From an uncultured Eubacteriales bacterium (GTDB taxonomy: Bacteria; Bacillota; Clostridia; Oscillospirales; Acutalibacteraceae), in NCBI GenBank assembly GCA_902462035.1, contig CABQAC010000078.1, positions 1-8,616 of the forward strand: DNA of 8,616 nucleotides, written 5' to 3'. Position numbers and translations under genes: made by a program. This document shows, piece after piece, positions 1 through 6,666 of the stretch. The notes under the pieces were generated by a model. It had not been told where the DNA came from. It saw only the letters and a program-made list of their open reading frames with translations, and did no database searches. How positions within the stretch are numbered: the first letter of the stretch is position 1; each line of letters starts with the position of its first letter.

Positions 1-898
1 ACGCTCCATCTGTTCCGGCATGGACTTCCCCCGTTTCGTCGGGATTTTGGGGTACCTCCGGTTCTACGTAAGGGGCCAGCGATTTGCGCACCGTAATTCC
101 CTCGTACTTCAGTTTAAATTGAATCCGCCCCTGGAACAGCCTGTCGCAGCGCCCGCAATGAAACCGCGCCACAAACTGCCGGTTGCGTACCAGCCATTTG
201 GTTACCCGCTTCATCCGCCTGCCGCAGTCGGGGCAGGAAAAAAACATCTGCGACTGATCCACCAGCGGGTTTTGCAGGTCGGTCAGCAACATGGTTTTAA
301 AAATCATCTTTTCAAAAAAAGCGTGGTCCGTTGCCACAGCCGTCCGCTCTATTTTTTCCCGGTCATACAGCTTTTCCAGACACCGCAAGGACAGTAGGCT
401 GTCGTCCACCGCCCGGTGGAGCTCCATCCCGCCGTAATCCACCTTCAGCATATCAGCCGCCGCCGACAGCCCCATCTGGCGGCTTGCCGGTTGCTGTAAT
501 CGCTCTTGGCAATAGGCTTGCAGGTCCACATACCGGCACCGAAGCGGCAGATCGATGGAATCGGTGTACATCCTGTAATTTTCCACCAGAGCGCGGATGT
601 CGCAGGGACCCCACGTCATTAAAACGCCGTCTTCCCCCATCCACCGGCAAAAAGCGCGCAGCGCTTTTAAAAAGGACACGCCCTGTTCCAAGTCTTCAGC
701 GGAAATGTTGGTCAGCTTTTCCACTTTGCCGCTCAGCCGCTTTCCTACCTGCGGCCGCACAAACAATTCAAACGTATCGATTGTATGGAAGGATTCGTCC
801 ACCTTTACCGCTCCAAATTGGATAATCTCGTTGACAAACCCCACTTGTTTGGCACTGTAGGTTCCATTCCACTCCAAATCTAATATTGTAAACTCCAT
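1..898 (-). CDS. DEDDh 3'-5' exonuclease with C-terminal zinc ribbon (partial, runs off left edge)
   Basis: The frame is open from an ATG at 898 to the window edge, giving 299 visible residues and no stop. The protein begins MEFTILDLEWNGTYSAKQVG. It shows the RNase T/DnaQ-type exonuclease motifs: D7 and E9 (LDLEWN), D100 (TWGPCD), and H161 with D166 (HRAVDD). These would bind two metal ions and remove 3' nucleotides from DNA or RNA; the substrate cannot be told from sequence. After the nuclease domain (about residues 1-185) comes a CxxC pair at C222/C225 and another at C248/C251, a likely zinc ribbon that plain DnaQ domains lack. The start is supported by AGGTGGAG eight bases upstream and by the canonical position of the DxE motif just after it. 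A promoter lies directly ahead, so the gene is probably transcribed on its own. The nuclease family is confident; the biological role is not. Confidence 0.88.
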   Translation of the reverse strand, partial: MEFTILDLEWNGTYSAKQVGFVNEIIQFGAVKVDESFHTIDTFELFVRPQVGKRLSGKVEKLTNISAEDLEQGVSFLKALRAFCRWMGEDGVLMTWGPCDIRALVENYRMYTDSIDLPLRCRYVDLQAYCQERLQQPASRQMGLSAAADMLKVDYGGMELHRAVDDSLLSLRCLEKLYDREKIERTAVATDHAFFEKMIFKTMLLTDLQNPLVDQSQMFFSCPDCGRRMKRVTKWLVRNRQFVARFHCGRCDRLFQGRIQFKLKYEGITVRKSLAPYVEPEVPQNPDETGEVHAGTDGA

Positions 899-934
899 AT
901 AAGCAACTCCACCTATTGATGCGTCCCATTAAAG

Positions 935-962
935 ATTGTAACATGTTTACCGCCATTTGCAA
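935..962 (-). promoter_or_regulatory. Promoter of the exonuclease gene
   Basis: On the minus strand TTGCAA (962-957) is followed after 16 bases by TACAAT (940-935). TG one base before the -10 makes it an extended -10. Transcription would start near 928, leaving a leader of about 30 bases that includes the AGGTGGAG ribosome binding site. Seen by eye only. Confidence 0.55.
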
Positions 963-1006
963 GTATTTTGGCAAAGGCTTTCCCATCCATAGTATGCCGG
1001 CGTCCA

Positions 1007-1037
1007 ACAAAAAGCCCCGGCGCGGCCACACCGGGGC
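1007..1037 (-). terminator. Intrinsic terminator of the solute-binding lipoprotein gene
   Basis: The perfect 7-bp stem GCCCCGG/CCGGGGC (1014-1020 and 1031-1037) has a 10-base loop. On the minus strand it is followed by TTTTTG. It begins 11 bases after the lipoprotein gene's stop codon. Confidence 0.75.
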
Positions 1038-1048
1038 AAAGGTTTGGG

Positions 1049-1873
1049 TCAGGCGGAAATTCCCGTCTCCATCGCCACGCCAAACCATTTTTGCGATAGC
1101 TGTTCAAACACCTCGTCGCGCACCATGGTGGAAAGCGCCTCCTGCACCTTGGCGCACAATGCGTCGCTCCCCCAGGAAAAGGCGACCACCATCTTTCCGG
1201 TCGAAAGATCTTCGGGCGCACCCGGCGCCGCTTCGATCATGCGTACCGGCTGGCCCTGCAGCATGTAGTACCGGGCCGCCGTTTCGTCCATAGCGGCCGC
1301 CTGAACGGTCCCGTTTACCAAAGCGTCGATCAGGGTTTCCGTACTTTCAAAAACGGCGATTTCTTGTAACGAAGCGGAAAACTGTTCCGTTCCCCGTACG
1401 GTTTCTTCCGACCGGGAGCCGGTCCTCACGCCCAATACCGCGCCTGTCAAATCGGCGATGTTTTGGTAGGCGGCGTCCTGCCGGACCACCAGCACCTGGC
1501 TGACGCTTAAATATGCGTCCGACAAAGTCAGCTGCTCGTCCCGCCGGATATCAAAATAATACCCCGACCACATACAATCGATGGCGCCCTCCTCCAGGGC
1601 TTGCTGGGCATTATCAGTGGCGACCGGTACCAGCTCCAGCGACAAATTCAGCCGCTTGCAAACTTCCCGGGCCAAGTCCACATCAAATCCGGTCAATTCC
1701 CGGCCCGTTTCAAACGCCATGGGCAGCGCGGTTACGTCCACACCCACATAAAGCTTTTTTTCCGCCGCCACCTGGCGCCACGAAGGGTCCGAAGCGGCGC
1801 CGTCCGACTCGGGACGGCAGGATACGAGCAGCAGCATCAGCAAAGCGGCAAAGACCGCCAACATTCGTTTCAT
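1049..1873 (-). CDS. Amino-acid ABC transporter substrate-binding lipoprotein (family 3)
   Basis: This is a 274-residue SBP_bac_3-type periplasmic-binding fold protein. It would bind a polar amino acid or small related ligand at the cell surface and pass it to an ABC permease. It starts MKRMLAVFAALLMLLLVSC: a positively charged start, a hydrophobic core and the lipobox LVSC, so C19 should be lipidated and anchor the protein. Family features follow in order: GFDVDLA (62-68), SGYYFDIRR (103-111), VRTGSRSE (149-156) and a lobe-2 aspartate in MDETAA (D196). An in-frame ATG at 1885 would add four residues, but its GAAAGG sits directly against it; the same motif is better placed for the ATG at 1873. 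No permease or ATPase gene is adjacent, so this is an orphan binding protein, or its partners lie elsewhere. It may instead have a sensing role. The ligand is unknown. Confidence 0.9.
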   Translation of the reverse strand: MKRMLAVFAALLMLLLVSCRPESDGAASDPSWRQVAAEKKLYVGVDVTALPMAFETGRELTGFDVDLAREVCKRLNLSLELVPVATDNAQQALEEGAIDCMWSGYYFDIRRDEQLTLSDAYLSVSQVLVVRQDAAYQNIADLTGAVLGVRTGSRSEETVRGTEQFSASLQEIAVFESTETLIDALVNGTVQAAAMDETAARYYMLQGQPVRMIEAAPGAPEDLSTGKMVVAFSWGSDALCAKVQEALSTMVRDEVFEQLSQKWFGVAMETGISA

Positions 1874-1893
1874 TCGAATGATCATCCTTTCGT

Positions 1894-1912
1894 CCGGGTC
1901 AAAAACGCCCGG
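1894..1912 (-). promoter_or_regulatory. Short hairpin in the leader of the lipoprotein gene
   Basis: CCGGG and CCCGG arms (5 bp, nine-base loop) lie just upstream of the GAAAGG ribosome binding site on the minus strand. The hairpin could affect ribosome access, but it is short and may be chance. Confidence 0.25.
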
Positions 1913-1993
1913 TTATCGAAAATACGCATGTTCGGCTGACAGCAGTGCGCCGCATACCGGTTCTGCGCGCTCCAACACAAAAACATACCTTCT

Positions 1994-2021
1994 ATTGTAC
2001 CCAAAATCGGCAATTTGTAAA
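1994..2021 (-). promoter_or_regulatory. Promoter of the lipoprotein gene
   Basis: On the minus strand TTTACA (2021-2016) is followed after 16 bases by TACAAT (1999-1994). Transcription from here would give a leader of a bit over 100 bases before the ATG at 1873, which is long for a simple leader. The promoter faces away from that of the Rrf2 gene, about 60 bases off. Confidence 0.5.
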
Positions 2022-2081
2022 TATCCCCGTAACAACATGCGTCTTCATCCAAAATGAAAGTCATATTTTGATTTAGCCCAC

Positions 2082-2109
2082 TTGACAATCTACACTAAGA
2101 TGGTATGCT
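2082..2109 (+). promoter_or_regulatory. Promoter of the Rrf2-family regulator gene
   Basis: A consensus TTGACA (2082-2087) is followed after 16 bases by TATGCT (2104-2109), with TGG just before the -10 as an extended element. Transcription would start near 2116, giving a leader of about 40 bases. IscR-type regulators often bind across their own promoter; no confident operator palindrome was identified here. Confidence 0.65.
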
Positions 2110-2155
2110 AATGAAAAAGAGAGAGGTCAATTGCCGTCATGGAGGATTATGTATC

Positions 2156-2572
2156 ATGAAAATTTCGACAAGAGGCCGGTACGGATTGCGCGCGCTTGTG
2201 GAGATCGCGCGGCTGAATGAAAAAGGCCAGGTATCGGTTAAGGAAATCTCGGCCCGGCAAAAGATTTCGGAAAATTATTTGGAACAAATCATCTTCCCTT
2301 TAAAAAAGGCGGGAATCGTCAAAAGCATTCGCGGCGCGCAGGGCGGCTATTTATTGGCGCGCCCCGCTGCGGAAATTACGGTCGGGGATATCCTGCGGGT
2401 GCTGGAAGGGGACATTGCCCCGGTGGAATGCTTGGCCGGCAACGGCGCGGGCTGCGACCGGGCGGATTCCTGCCCCACCATCGGCTTGTGGCGGGAATTA
2501 AACGAGGCGGTTTATAAAGTGGTGGACAGCCACACCCTGCAGGATTTGGTAGACAGCCACACCCACTTATAA
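2156..2572 (+). CDS. Rrf2/IscR-family transcriptional regulator
   Basis: A 138-residue Rrf2-family DNA-binding protein, normal length for the family. The start MKISTRGRYGLRAL is the family signature and is preceded by GGAGG ten bases upstream; an in-frame ATG at 2105 lies inside the promoter and is unlikely. The winged helix spans about residues 1-80, with the recognition region SENYLEQIIFPLKKAGIV and the wing RGAQGGYLLAR (59-69). Three cysteines, C92, C100 and C106, sit where IscR proteins bind a 2Fe-2S cluster; the spacing C-x7-C-x5-C is one gap wider than E. coli IscR (C-x5-C-x5-C). It therefore probably senses Fe-S, iron or redox state, although cysteine-metabolism regulators of the CymR type belong to the same family. 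No nifS/iscS or iscU follows; a terminator does. The likely regulatory neighbour is the divergent amino-acid-binding lipoprotein. Confidence 0.92.
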   Translation: MKISTRGRYGLRALVEIARLNEKGQVSVKEISARQKISENYLEQIIFPLKKAGIVKSIRGAQGGYLLARPAAEITVGDILRVLEGDIAPVECLAGNGAGCDRADSCPTIGLWRELNEAVYKVVDSHTLQDLVDSHTHL

Positions 2573-2591
2573 AAAGAGCCAAAAACGCAGC

Positions 2592-2625
2592 AAAAAGCGG
2601 AGCTTTTTCAAAAGCTCCGCTTTTT
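2592..2625. terminator. Bidirectional intrinsic terminator between convergent genes
   Basis: The arms AAAAAGCGGAGCTTTT (2592-2607) and their exact complement (2610-2625) form a near-continuous palindrome with a GCGGAGC core. Runs of T follow on the plus strand and, read the other way, on the minus strand. It serves the Rrf2 gene (plus) and the surface-protein gene (minus), whose stop codon lies at 2629-2631. Confidence 0.85.
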
Positions 2626-2628
2626 ATT

Positions 2629-3618
2629 TTATTTAAAATATTTTCCCCAATCGTCTTGGATTTCCATCGCCTTCACTTCCTCTTCGGGTTCCTCGGCGTA
2701 CAGGCCGGACAGCTCCGCATCATCGCTGTTTCCGCTGTCGTTCATGATGTCGTACGTTTCTTCCTCCCCGACTTCTTCCGGCGCGTCGTTTTTTTTCCCG
2801 CCGCCGGAACCAGGACCGTTTTTACCATGGAAAAACTGGTCATAAATCACGTAGCCGATGCCGCCCGCGCCCAGAATAAACAGCAGCACTGCAAGCCATG
2901 TCATCCAGCTGCTGTCCCGAACATTCTCCTCATTCGGCTTGCTGGTGACCGGGCTTTCGCTGGAGACTTGGCCAACCGCCGCCGAGGACACGGGTTCGGA
3001 AGAATCGGGTTCATCGCTGCTGGCAAATACAGAGGAAACCCCGCTGGAAACCGAAGCGGCCGCCATCCGCTCTGCCGACACCGCGTAAGTGGTGGTTTTG
3101 CCGTTATAGGTGATCGTGATGGTCACGACACTGTTGTTTTTGCCTACCTGCAGCATAACGGGCACTTGGGGCGATACCGATATTTTCGCACCGGACGTCT
3201 GGGTGGCGGCGGTCACCGTGATCTTTTTCACATCATTTGCCACTTTACCGGTAATGACCGTGCCGTTGCGGACAAACATATTGGTGATGTTTTTACCGTC
3301 CGCTTTGATTTGGTAAGACCACTGCACTTCGGTATTGCTGGTCACCGGCGCCGAGGTTGCCGCTGATGAACTGGGCGGCGCCGAGGTAACCGGCGAAGTA
3401 GAACTAGGCGGCGGCGACGTGACCGGCGGCACGCTGCTGGTCAAATCCGACTCCTGCTGAGAGGACGAACTGGCCTGGGACGAGCTGACCTGAGACGAAA
3501 CGCTGTTGTTTTCCTGCGTGTCTTCCTGTTCCGCCACAGCCACCAAGGCCGAGGCACCGGCCATCATAAAAATCAATCCCAACGCGAACACGCGGGAAAG
3601 CCATTTTTTTCGCTTCAC
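2629..3618 (-). CDS. Uncharacterised Ser/Thr/Pro-rich surface protein with C-terminal membrane anchor
   Basis: A 329-residue protein of unknown function. Domain order: signal peptide (about 1-29, MKRKKW then a hydrophobic stretch ending ALVAVA); Ser/Gln then Ser/Thr/Pro linker (31-95); a folded region (96-185) whose tail, VVTITITYNGKTTTYAV, resembles cadherin-like beta-sandwich domains of Gram-positive surface proteins; a second Ser/Glu/Pro linker (189-235); a membrane helix (238-263); and a strongly acidic tail of about 65 residues with a Gly/Lys-rich start. The predicted topology is outside for 30-237 and inside for the tail. There is no LPXTG sorting signal. Start: GTG at 3618 is chosen because GGGAGG lies eight bases upstream and it gives a clean signal peptide; a TTG at 3636 lies upstream of that site. 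The gene lies downstream of the MBOAT/DHHW operon in the same direction, but a strong terminator intervenes. It could display, scaffold or receive a surface modification; this is inference. Confidence 0.82.
   Translation of the reverse strand: MKRKKWLSRVFALGLIFMMAGASALVAVAEQEDTQENNSVSSQVSSSQASSSSQQESDLTSSVPPVTSPPPSSTSPVTSAPPSSSAATSAPVTSNTEVQWSYQIKADGKNITNMFVRNGTVITGKVANDVKKITVTAATQTSGAKISVSPQVPVMLQVGKNNSVVTITITYNGKTTTYAVSAERMAAASVSSGVSSVFASSDEPDSSEPVSSAAVGQVSSESPVTSKPNEENVRDSSWMTWLAVLLFILGAGGIGYVIYDQFFHGKNGPGSGGGKKNDAPEEVGEEETYDIMNDSGNSDDAELSGLYAEEPEEEVKAMEIQDDWGKYFK
3368..3433 (-). repeat. Imperfect 33-bp tandem repeat coding a Ser/Thr/Pro linker
   Basis: Two adjacent 33-base units (3368-3400 and 3401-3433) both begin GAACT on the plus strand and share most positions. 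They encode near-repeats of 11 residues, VTSPPPSSTSP and VTSAPPSSSAA, inside the first linker of the surface protein. Confidence 0.6.
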
Positions 3619-3666
3619 GATCCATTCCTCCCACAACCGACAAATTGAGACTTTTTTAATGAACCC

Positions 3667-3685
3667 ATAACGCTGTTATCATAAC
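3667..3685. promoter_or_regulatory. Overlapping ATAAC/GTTAT inverted repeats upstream of the surface-protein gene
   Basis: ATAAC (3667-3671), GTTAT (3675-3679) and ATAAC (3681-3685) form two nested inverted repeats about 50 to 70 bases ahead of the GTG start. On the minus strand they overlap a TATGAT that could be a -10, with only a poor -35. A regulator site is possible; a random A+T-rich pattern cannot be excluded. Confidence 0.3.
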
Positions 3686-3749
3686 ATAAGTTGAGAAAAA
3701 AGAACAGTCTATTTTCAAAACCCAGCGCAAGATCCAAAAAATTCATTTT

Positions 3750-3790
3750 AACAAAAATAGAACGCGGTTTTCCCGCGTTCTATTTTTGTT
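3750..3790 (-). terminator. Strong intrinsic terminator after the DHHW gene
   Basis: Two perfectly complementary 18-base arms (3750-3767 and 3773-3790) flank a five-base loop. The inner part is G+C rich (GAACGCGG/CCGCGTTC) and the trailing arm on the minus strand reads TATTTTTGTT. It starts seven bases after the DHHW stop codon and closes the MBOAT-DHHW operon. It would also weaken read-through into the surface-protein gene. Confidence 0.85.
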
Positions 3791-3797
3791 GCTCCAG

Positions 3798-5138
3798 TTA
3801 GCTGGCGATCAGTTTTTCCCATTCGGTGATGCGCTGAGACGTGCCGGAAGTCATAATGTTATTGACAAATAAAGCCTCGGTAATGCCGTTCTTTTCAATC
3901 AGCTCGTTCAGGCTGAGTTTGAAATACCGCGGGTCCACCACAAACACCGTCTCGTAATGGGGAACCACCAACGGCACAAAAGCGTTGCCATAAGACTCCT
4001 TGATAACCAGCAGCTTTTTGCCGTTTTTGTTGTCTTCGTTGTCAATCCGCTCCAGCGGCTGGTCGCCGTGGATAAAGCACAAATATTTATTGGCGGCGGT
4101 CATCTTGGTCTGTACCAGTGTGCCTTTGCCATGATAGCTGGCCGGCTTTTCCATGCTGTCATCGGGGTAATATTTCAGCGAATAGTTAAAATTGGGCAGG
4201 TAGGCAATCAGGTAATCGGGATCCTTAGCCAGTTTGGCGCCAACCGCATTGTTGGCGTTTTGACTATAAATCGAACCCAAAAAGTTATCAAAACGGACCG
4301 TTTCGTATCTTTCCAGCGGCACTGGGTCAAACCCCTGGGACTCGGCAAAAGCCGTATAGGCATAATACGCGCCCAGCTGCGTCCAGTGGTGGTCGGTACG
4401 GAAGAAGATATATTCGTCGGCGTGAGCGGCCAGCTTGGAATAAGCGTCAACGGTGGTCACGCCGGTCATTTTGCCGTAGATGGCTTCAATGGCCTTCTTT
4501 TCATCGGAGGTTTTATTGCGGTATTTTTCCGGAATATAGAATTCCGTATTGATGGGCGACACCAGGCAGCTGGTCTTTACCTTACCCTCGTACTTCTTGG
4601 CAAAATTGCTGATCGCTTGGGAATACCGGGCGTTGACCGTAGCGTTAAAGCCATACAACTGCAAGGCGGTGTTGCCCGCCACCAGTACGCCGCTGATTGT
4701 CTGGACGTCGTCGTCGGGCAAATGGGTGTCCGGGTTAGAGGAAGGGCTGGAAGAAACCGGATCGCTGCCGGTGCTGGACACGCCGGGCTGGGAAGATGAG
4801 GGCTCGGAAGAACCGTCCTCCGGCGCAATGCCCGGGTCGTTTTCGTTGGGATTTCCGCCGATGATCACATCGTCGTCCCCGCTGATGCCCTTCATGGATT
4901 TTACCGTTCCCGCGAAGCGAACCAGCGCGTCCCGGGCCAAAAAAGTATCGCTGAAATATTTTTGATACGCTTCAATAAACTGGCCGTTGGCCAGCGTCTC
5001 GAAAGAAAACGCGGGGCGTTCCGCAAGCTTTCTGTTTTCCTGTTCGGAAAAAGTCGGCTTCGGTACAATCAGGTTGAGAAAGCCAACCAAAAACAGGGCG
5101 GCGAAAAACAGGCTAACGCCAATTTTGTATTTCTTCAT
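3798..5138 (-). CDS. DHHW family protein (AlgJ/AlgX-like surface O-acyltransferase partner)
   Basis: A 446-residue exported protein anchored by one N-terminal membrane segment (MKKYK, then a hydrophobic stretch to about residue 25). The ENRKLAERP motif (34-42) after it is typical of the DHHW/AlgJ group. The catalytic signature TDHHWT is at 248-253 and a candidate nucleophile S382 lies in IKESYGNAF, matching the Asp-His and Ser arrangement of SGNH-like AlgJ/AlgX proteins. By analogy it takes acyl groups from the MBOAT partner and places them on a surface polymer; the polymer is unknown. Between the N-terminal region and the catalytic domain lies a Ser/Pro/Asp-rich linker (about 96-144) that looks disordered. 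The ATG at 5138 is preceded by GAAAGGA. The MBOAT gene ends 48 bases upstream in the same direction, so the two are co-transcribed. Family call is firm, substrate open. Confidence 0.92.
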   Translation of the reverse strand: MKKYKIGVSLFFAALFLVGFLNLIVPKPTFSEQENRKLAERPAFSFETLANGQFIEAYQKYFSDTFLARDALVRFAGTVKSMKGISGDDDVIIGGNPNENDPGIAPEDGSSEPSSSQPGVSSTGSDPVSSSPSSNPDTHLPDDDVQTISGVLVAGNTALQLYGFNATVNARYSQAISNFAKKYEGKVKTSCLVSPINTEFYIPEKYRNKTSDEKKAIEAIYGKMTGVTTVDAYSKLAAHADEYIFFRTDHHWTQLGAYYAYTAFAESQGFDPVPLERYETVRFDNFLGSIYSQNANNAVGAKLAKDPDYLIAYLPNFNYSLKYYPDDSMEKPASYHGKGTLVQTKMTAANKYLCFIHGDQPLERIDNEDNKNGKKLLVIKESYGNAFVPLVVPHYETVFVVDPRYFKLSLNELIEKNGITEALFVNNIMTSGTSQRITEWEKLIAS

Positions 5139-5186
5139 ATCAAATTCTATCCTTTCGCTGGGATTGAAAAATTCCGCCGGCTTGCT

Positions 5187-6602
5187 TTAAAATCGAAAAT
5201 AGATAAACGGGTTATAGGCTTGCCCCGCCAGCATGGCGGTAGAAAGGAACAGCAGGCCCGCAATACCCGCACCCTTGACCACATAGGCCACGGCAGCCAT
5301 CTGTTTGCCCATTTTGCTGACCTTGATATAAAGTTTCTTCAGCAGCTTAATCACCGGGAACGCTGCCGCAATGGCGAAAATGATGAAGAACAGGTTATTC
5401 TTCAGGGTAATGTCCACCATTTCGTTGGTAAAGGCGTTGCCGTTTAAGCCAACCAAACCTTTCAGCAGCGTGCCAACGCTGCCCAGGTCGGTATAGTAAA
5501 ACAGAACCCAGCCGATGTTGATCACAAAGAAGAAATAGAGATGCGCCAAAATGGGAACGCGCTCCAAATATTTGCCGATAAGCTTTTTCTCCAGCAAAAG
5601 AAAAACAAAGAAATACAATCCCCACAGCACAAAATTCCAGCTGGCTCCGTGCCAAAGCCCGGTCAGGCCCCATACGATAAACAGGTTCCGGACCAAATGC
5701 TTGCGGTTGCCGCCCAGGGGGATATATACATAGTCGCGGAAAAAGCTGCCCAACGACATATGCCACCTGCGCCAGAATTCGCTGATGGAACGGGACAAAT
5801 ATGGGTAGTTGAAATTTTCGTGGTAATGGAAGCCCACCATGCGGCCCATCCCAATGGCCATGTCCGAATAGGCCGAAAAATCGAAGTATATCTGCAGCGC
5901 GAACATAATCACGCCGAACCACGCGCCCAGCACCGGAACTTCCGAAAGGTTTTTGGCCTTTAAATAGGTATCCGCCAGCTCCCCGGCCAGGTTTGCCAGG
6001 ACCACCTTCTTGGCAAGGCCGACCACGAACCGGTCGATACCCATGGAAATTTCAACCGGCGTGACCTTACGGTTTTCGATCTCCGCCGCGACATGGTCGT
6101 AACGGACGATGGGACCGGCCACCAACTGGTGGAACAGCGAAACAAACAGCAGCAGCTTCAGCGGCGATCTTTGGGCTTTTACGTCGCCGCGGTAAACATC
6201 CACAATATACGAAAACACCTGGAACGTATAGAACGAGATGCCGATTGGAAGCGATATCTTCGGCACCGGTATGGAGGTGCCCAGCACGCCGTTGAGCGAT
6301 TCCACCGCAAAACCGGCATATTTAAAGTAGGCCAGCAGCCCAAAGTTGACCGCCGCCGCGATGACCAGCCAAACCTTCCCGGCCCGGGTTCCCCGGTTCC
6401 GTTCAATAGCAAGCCCCAAAAAATAGTCGATCCCCACGGTAAAAAGCATTAGGAAAACATAAACAGGTTCCCCCCACGCATAGAACACCAGGGAGAACAC
6501 AATTAGGACGGCGTTTTTGATATTGATCGTTTTCGCCAAGTAGTAAAACAGCATACATAACGGGAAGAACAAATACAAAAATTCCAGGCTGGAAAAGACC
6601 AA
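5187..6602 (-). CDS. MBOAT family membrane-bound O-acyltransferase (AlgI/DltB-like)
   Basis: A 471-residue polytopic membrane protein with about ten hydrophobic segments, usual AlgI length. Family motifs include YFDFSAYSDMAIG (239-251), FWRRWHMSLGSFFRDYVYIPLGG (the first conserved His at 281) and LTGLWHGASWNF, whose H318 is the presumed catalytic histidine. Such enzymes move an acyl group, commonly acetyl, from a cytoplasmic donor through the membrane to an extracytoplasmic partner, here probably the DHHW protein encoded next. Start: a TTG at 6602 gives the canonical N-terminus MVFSSLEFLYLFFPL and sits eight bases after a GAAAGTGG ribosome site. The ATG at 6608 is only two bases from that site, and a TTG at 6620 has none. 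It is first in a two-gene operon. DltB itself is less likely, because no dltA or dltC is present. Confidence 0.92.
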   Translation of the reverse strand: MVFSSLEFLYLFFPLCMLFYYLAKTINIKNAVLIVFSLVFYAWGEPVYVFLMLFTVGIDYFLGLAIERNRGTRAGKVWLVIAAAVNFGLLAYFKYAGFAVESLNGVLGTSIPVPKISLPIGISFYTFQVFSYIVDVYRGDVKAQRSPLKLLLFVSLFHQLVAGPIVRYDHVAAEIENRKVTPVEISMGIDRFVVGLAKKVVLANLAGELADTYLKAKNLSEVPVLGAWFGVIMFALQIYFDFSAYSDMAIGMGRMVGFHYHENFNYPYLSRSISEFWRRWHMSLGSFFRDYVYIPLGGNRKHLVRNLFIVWGLTGLWHGASWNFVLWGLYFFVFLLLEKKLIGKYLERVPILAHLYFFFVINIGWVLFYYTDLGSVGTLLKGLVGLNGNAFTNEMVDITLKNNLFFIIFAIAAAFPVIKLLKKLYIKVSKMGKQMAAVAYVVKGAGIAGLLFLSTAMLAGQAYNPFIYFRF

Positions 6603-6666
6603 GAACATCACCACTTTCAAAGTCCAACATTTTCGAAATACGCCGGTATGACGGCACCAACCTTGT

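Noticed and set aside
1882..2088. A 68-codon minus-strand frame in the lipoprotein leader
   Set aside because: It overlaps the putative promoter and leader, has no ribosome binding site and no recognisable product.
2656..3366. A 236-codon open frame on the plus strand
   Set aside because: It is antisense to the surface-protein gene and begins beyond the bidirectional terminator, with no ribosome site; its His/Arg/Gly-rich composition fits a shadow.
3957..4799. A 280-codon open frame on the plus strand
   Set aside because: It lies wholly antisense to the DHHW gene, which has firm motifs, terminator and ribosome site. Its translation has no recognisable domain and it lacks a promoter or ribosome site.
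5187..6602. Reading the MBOAT gene as dltB of a D-alanylation operon
   Set aside because: No dltA, dltC or dltD is present, and the partner gene carries the DHHW signature, so an AlgI-like role is the better fit.
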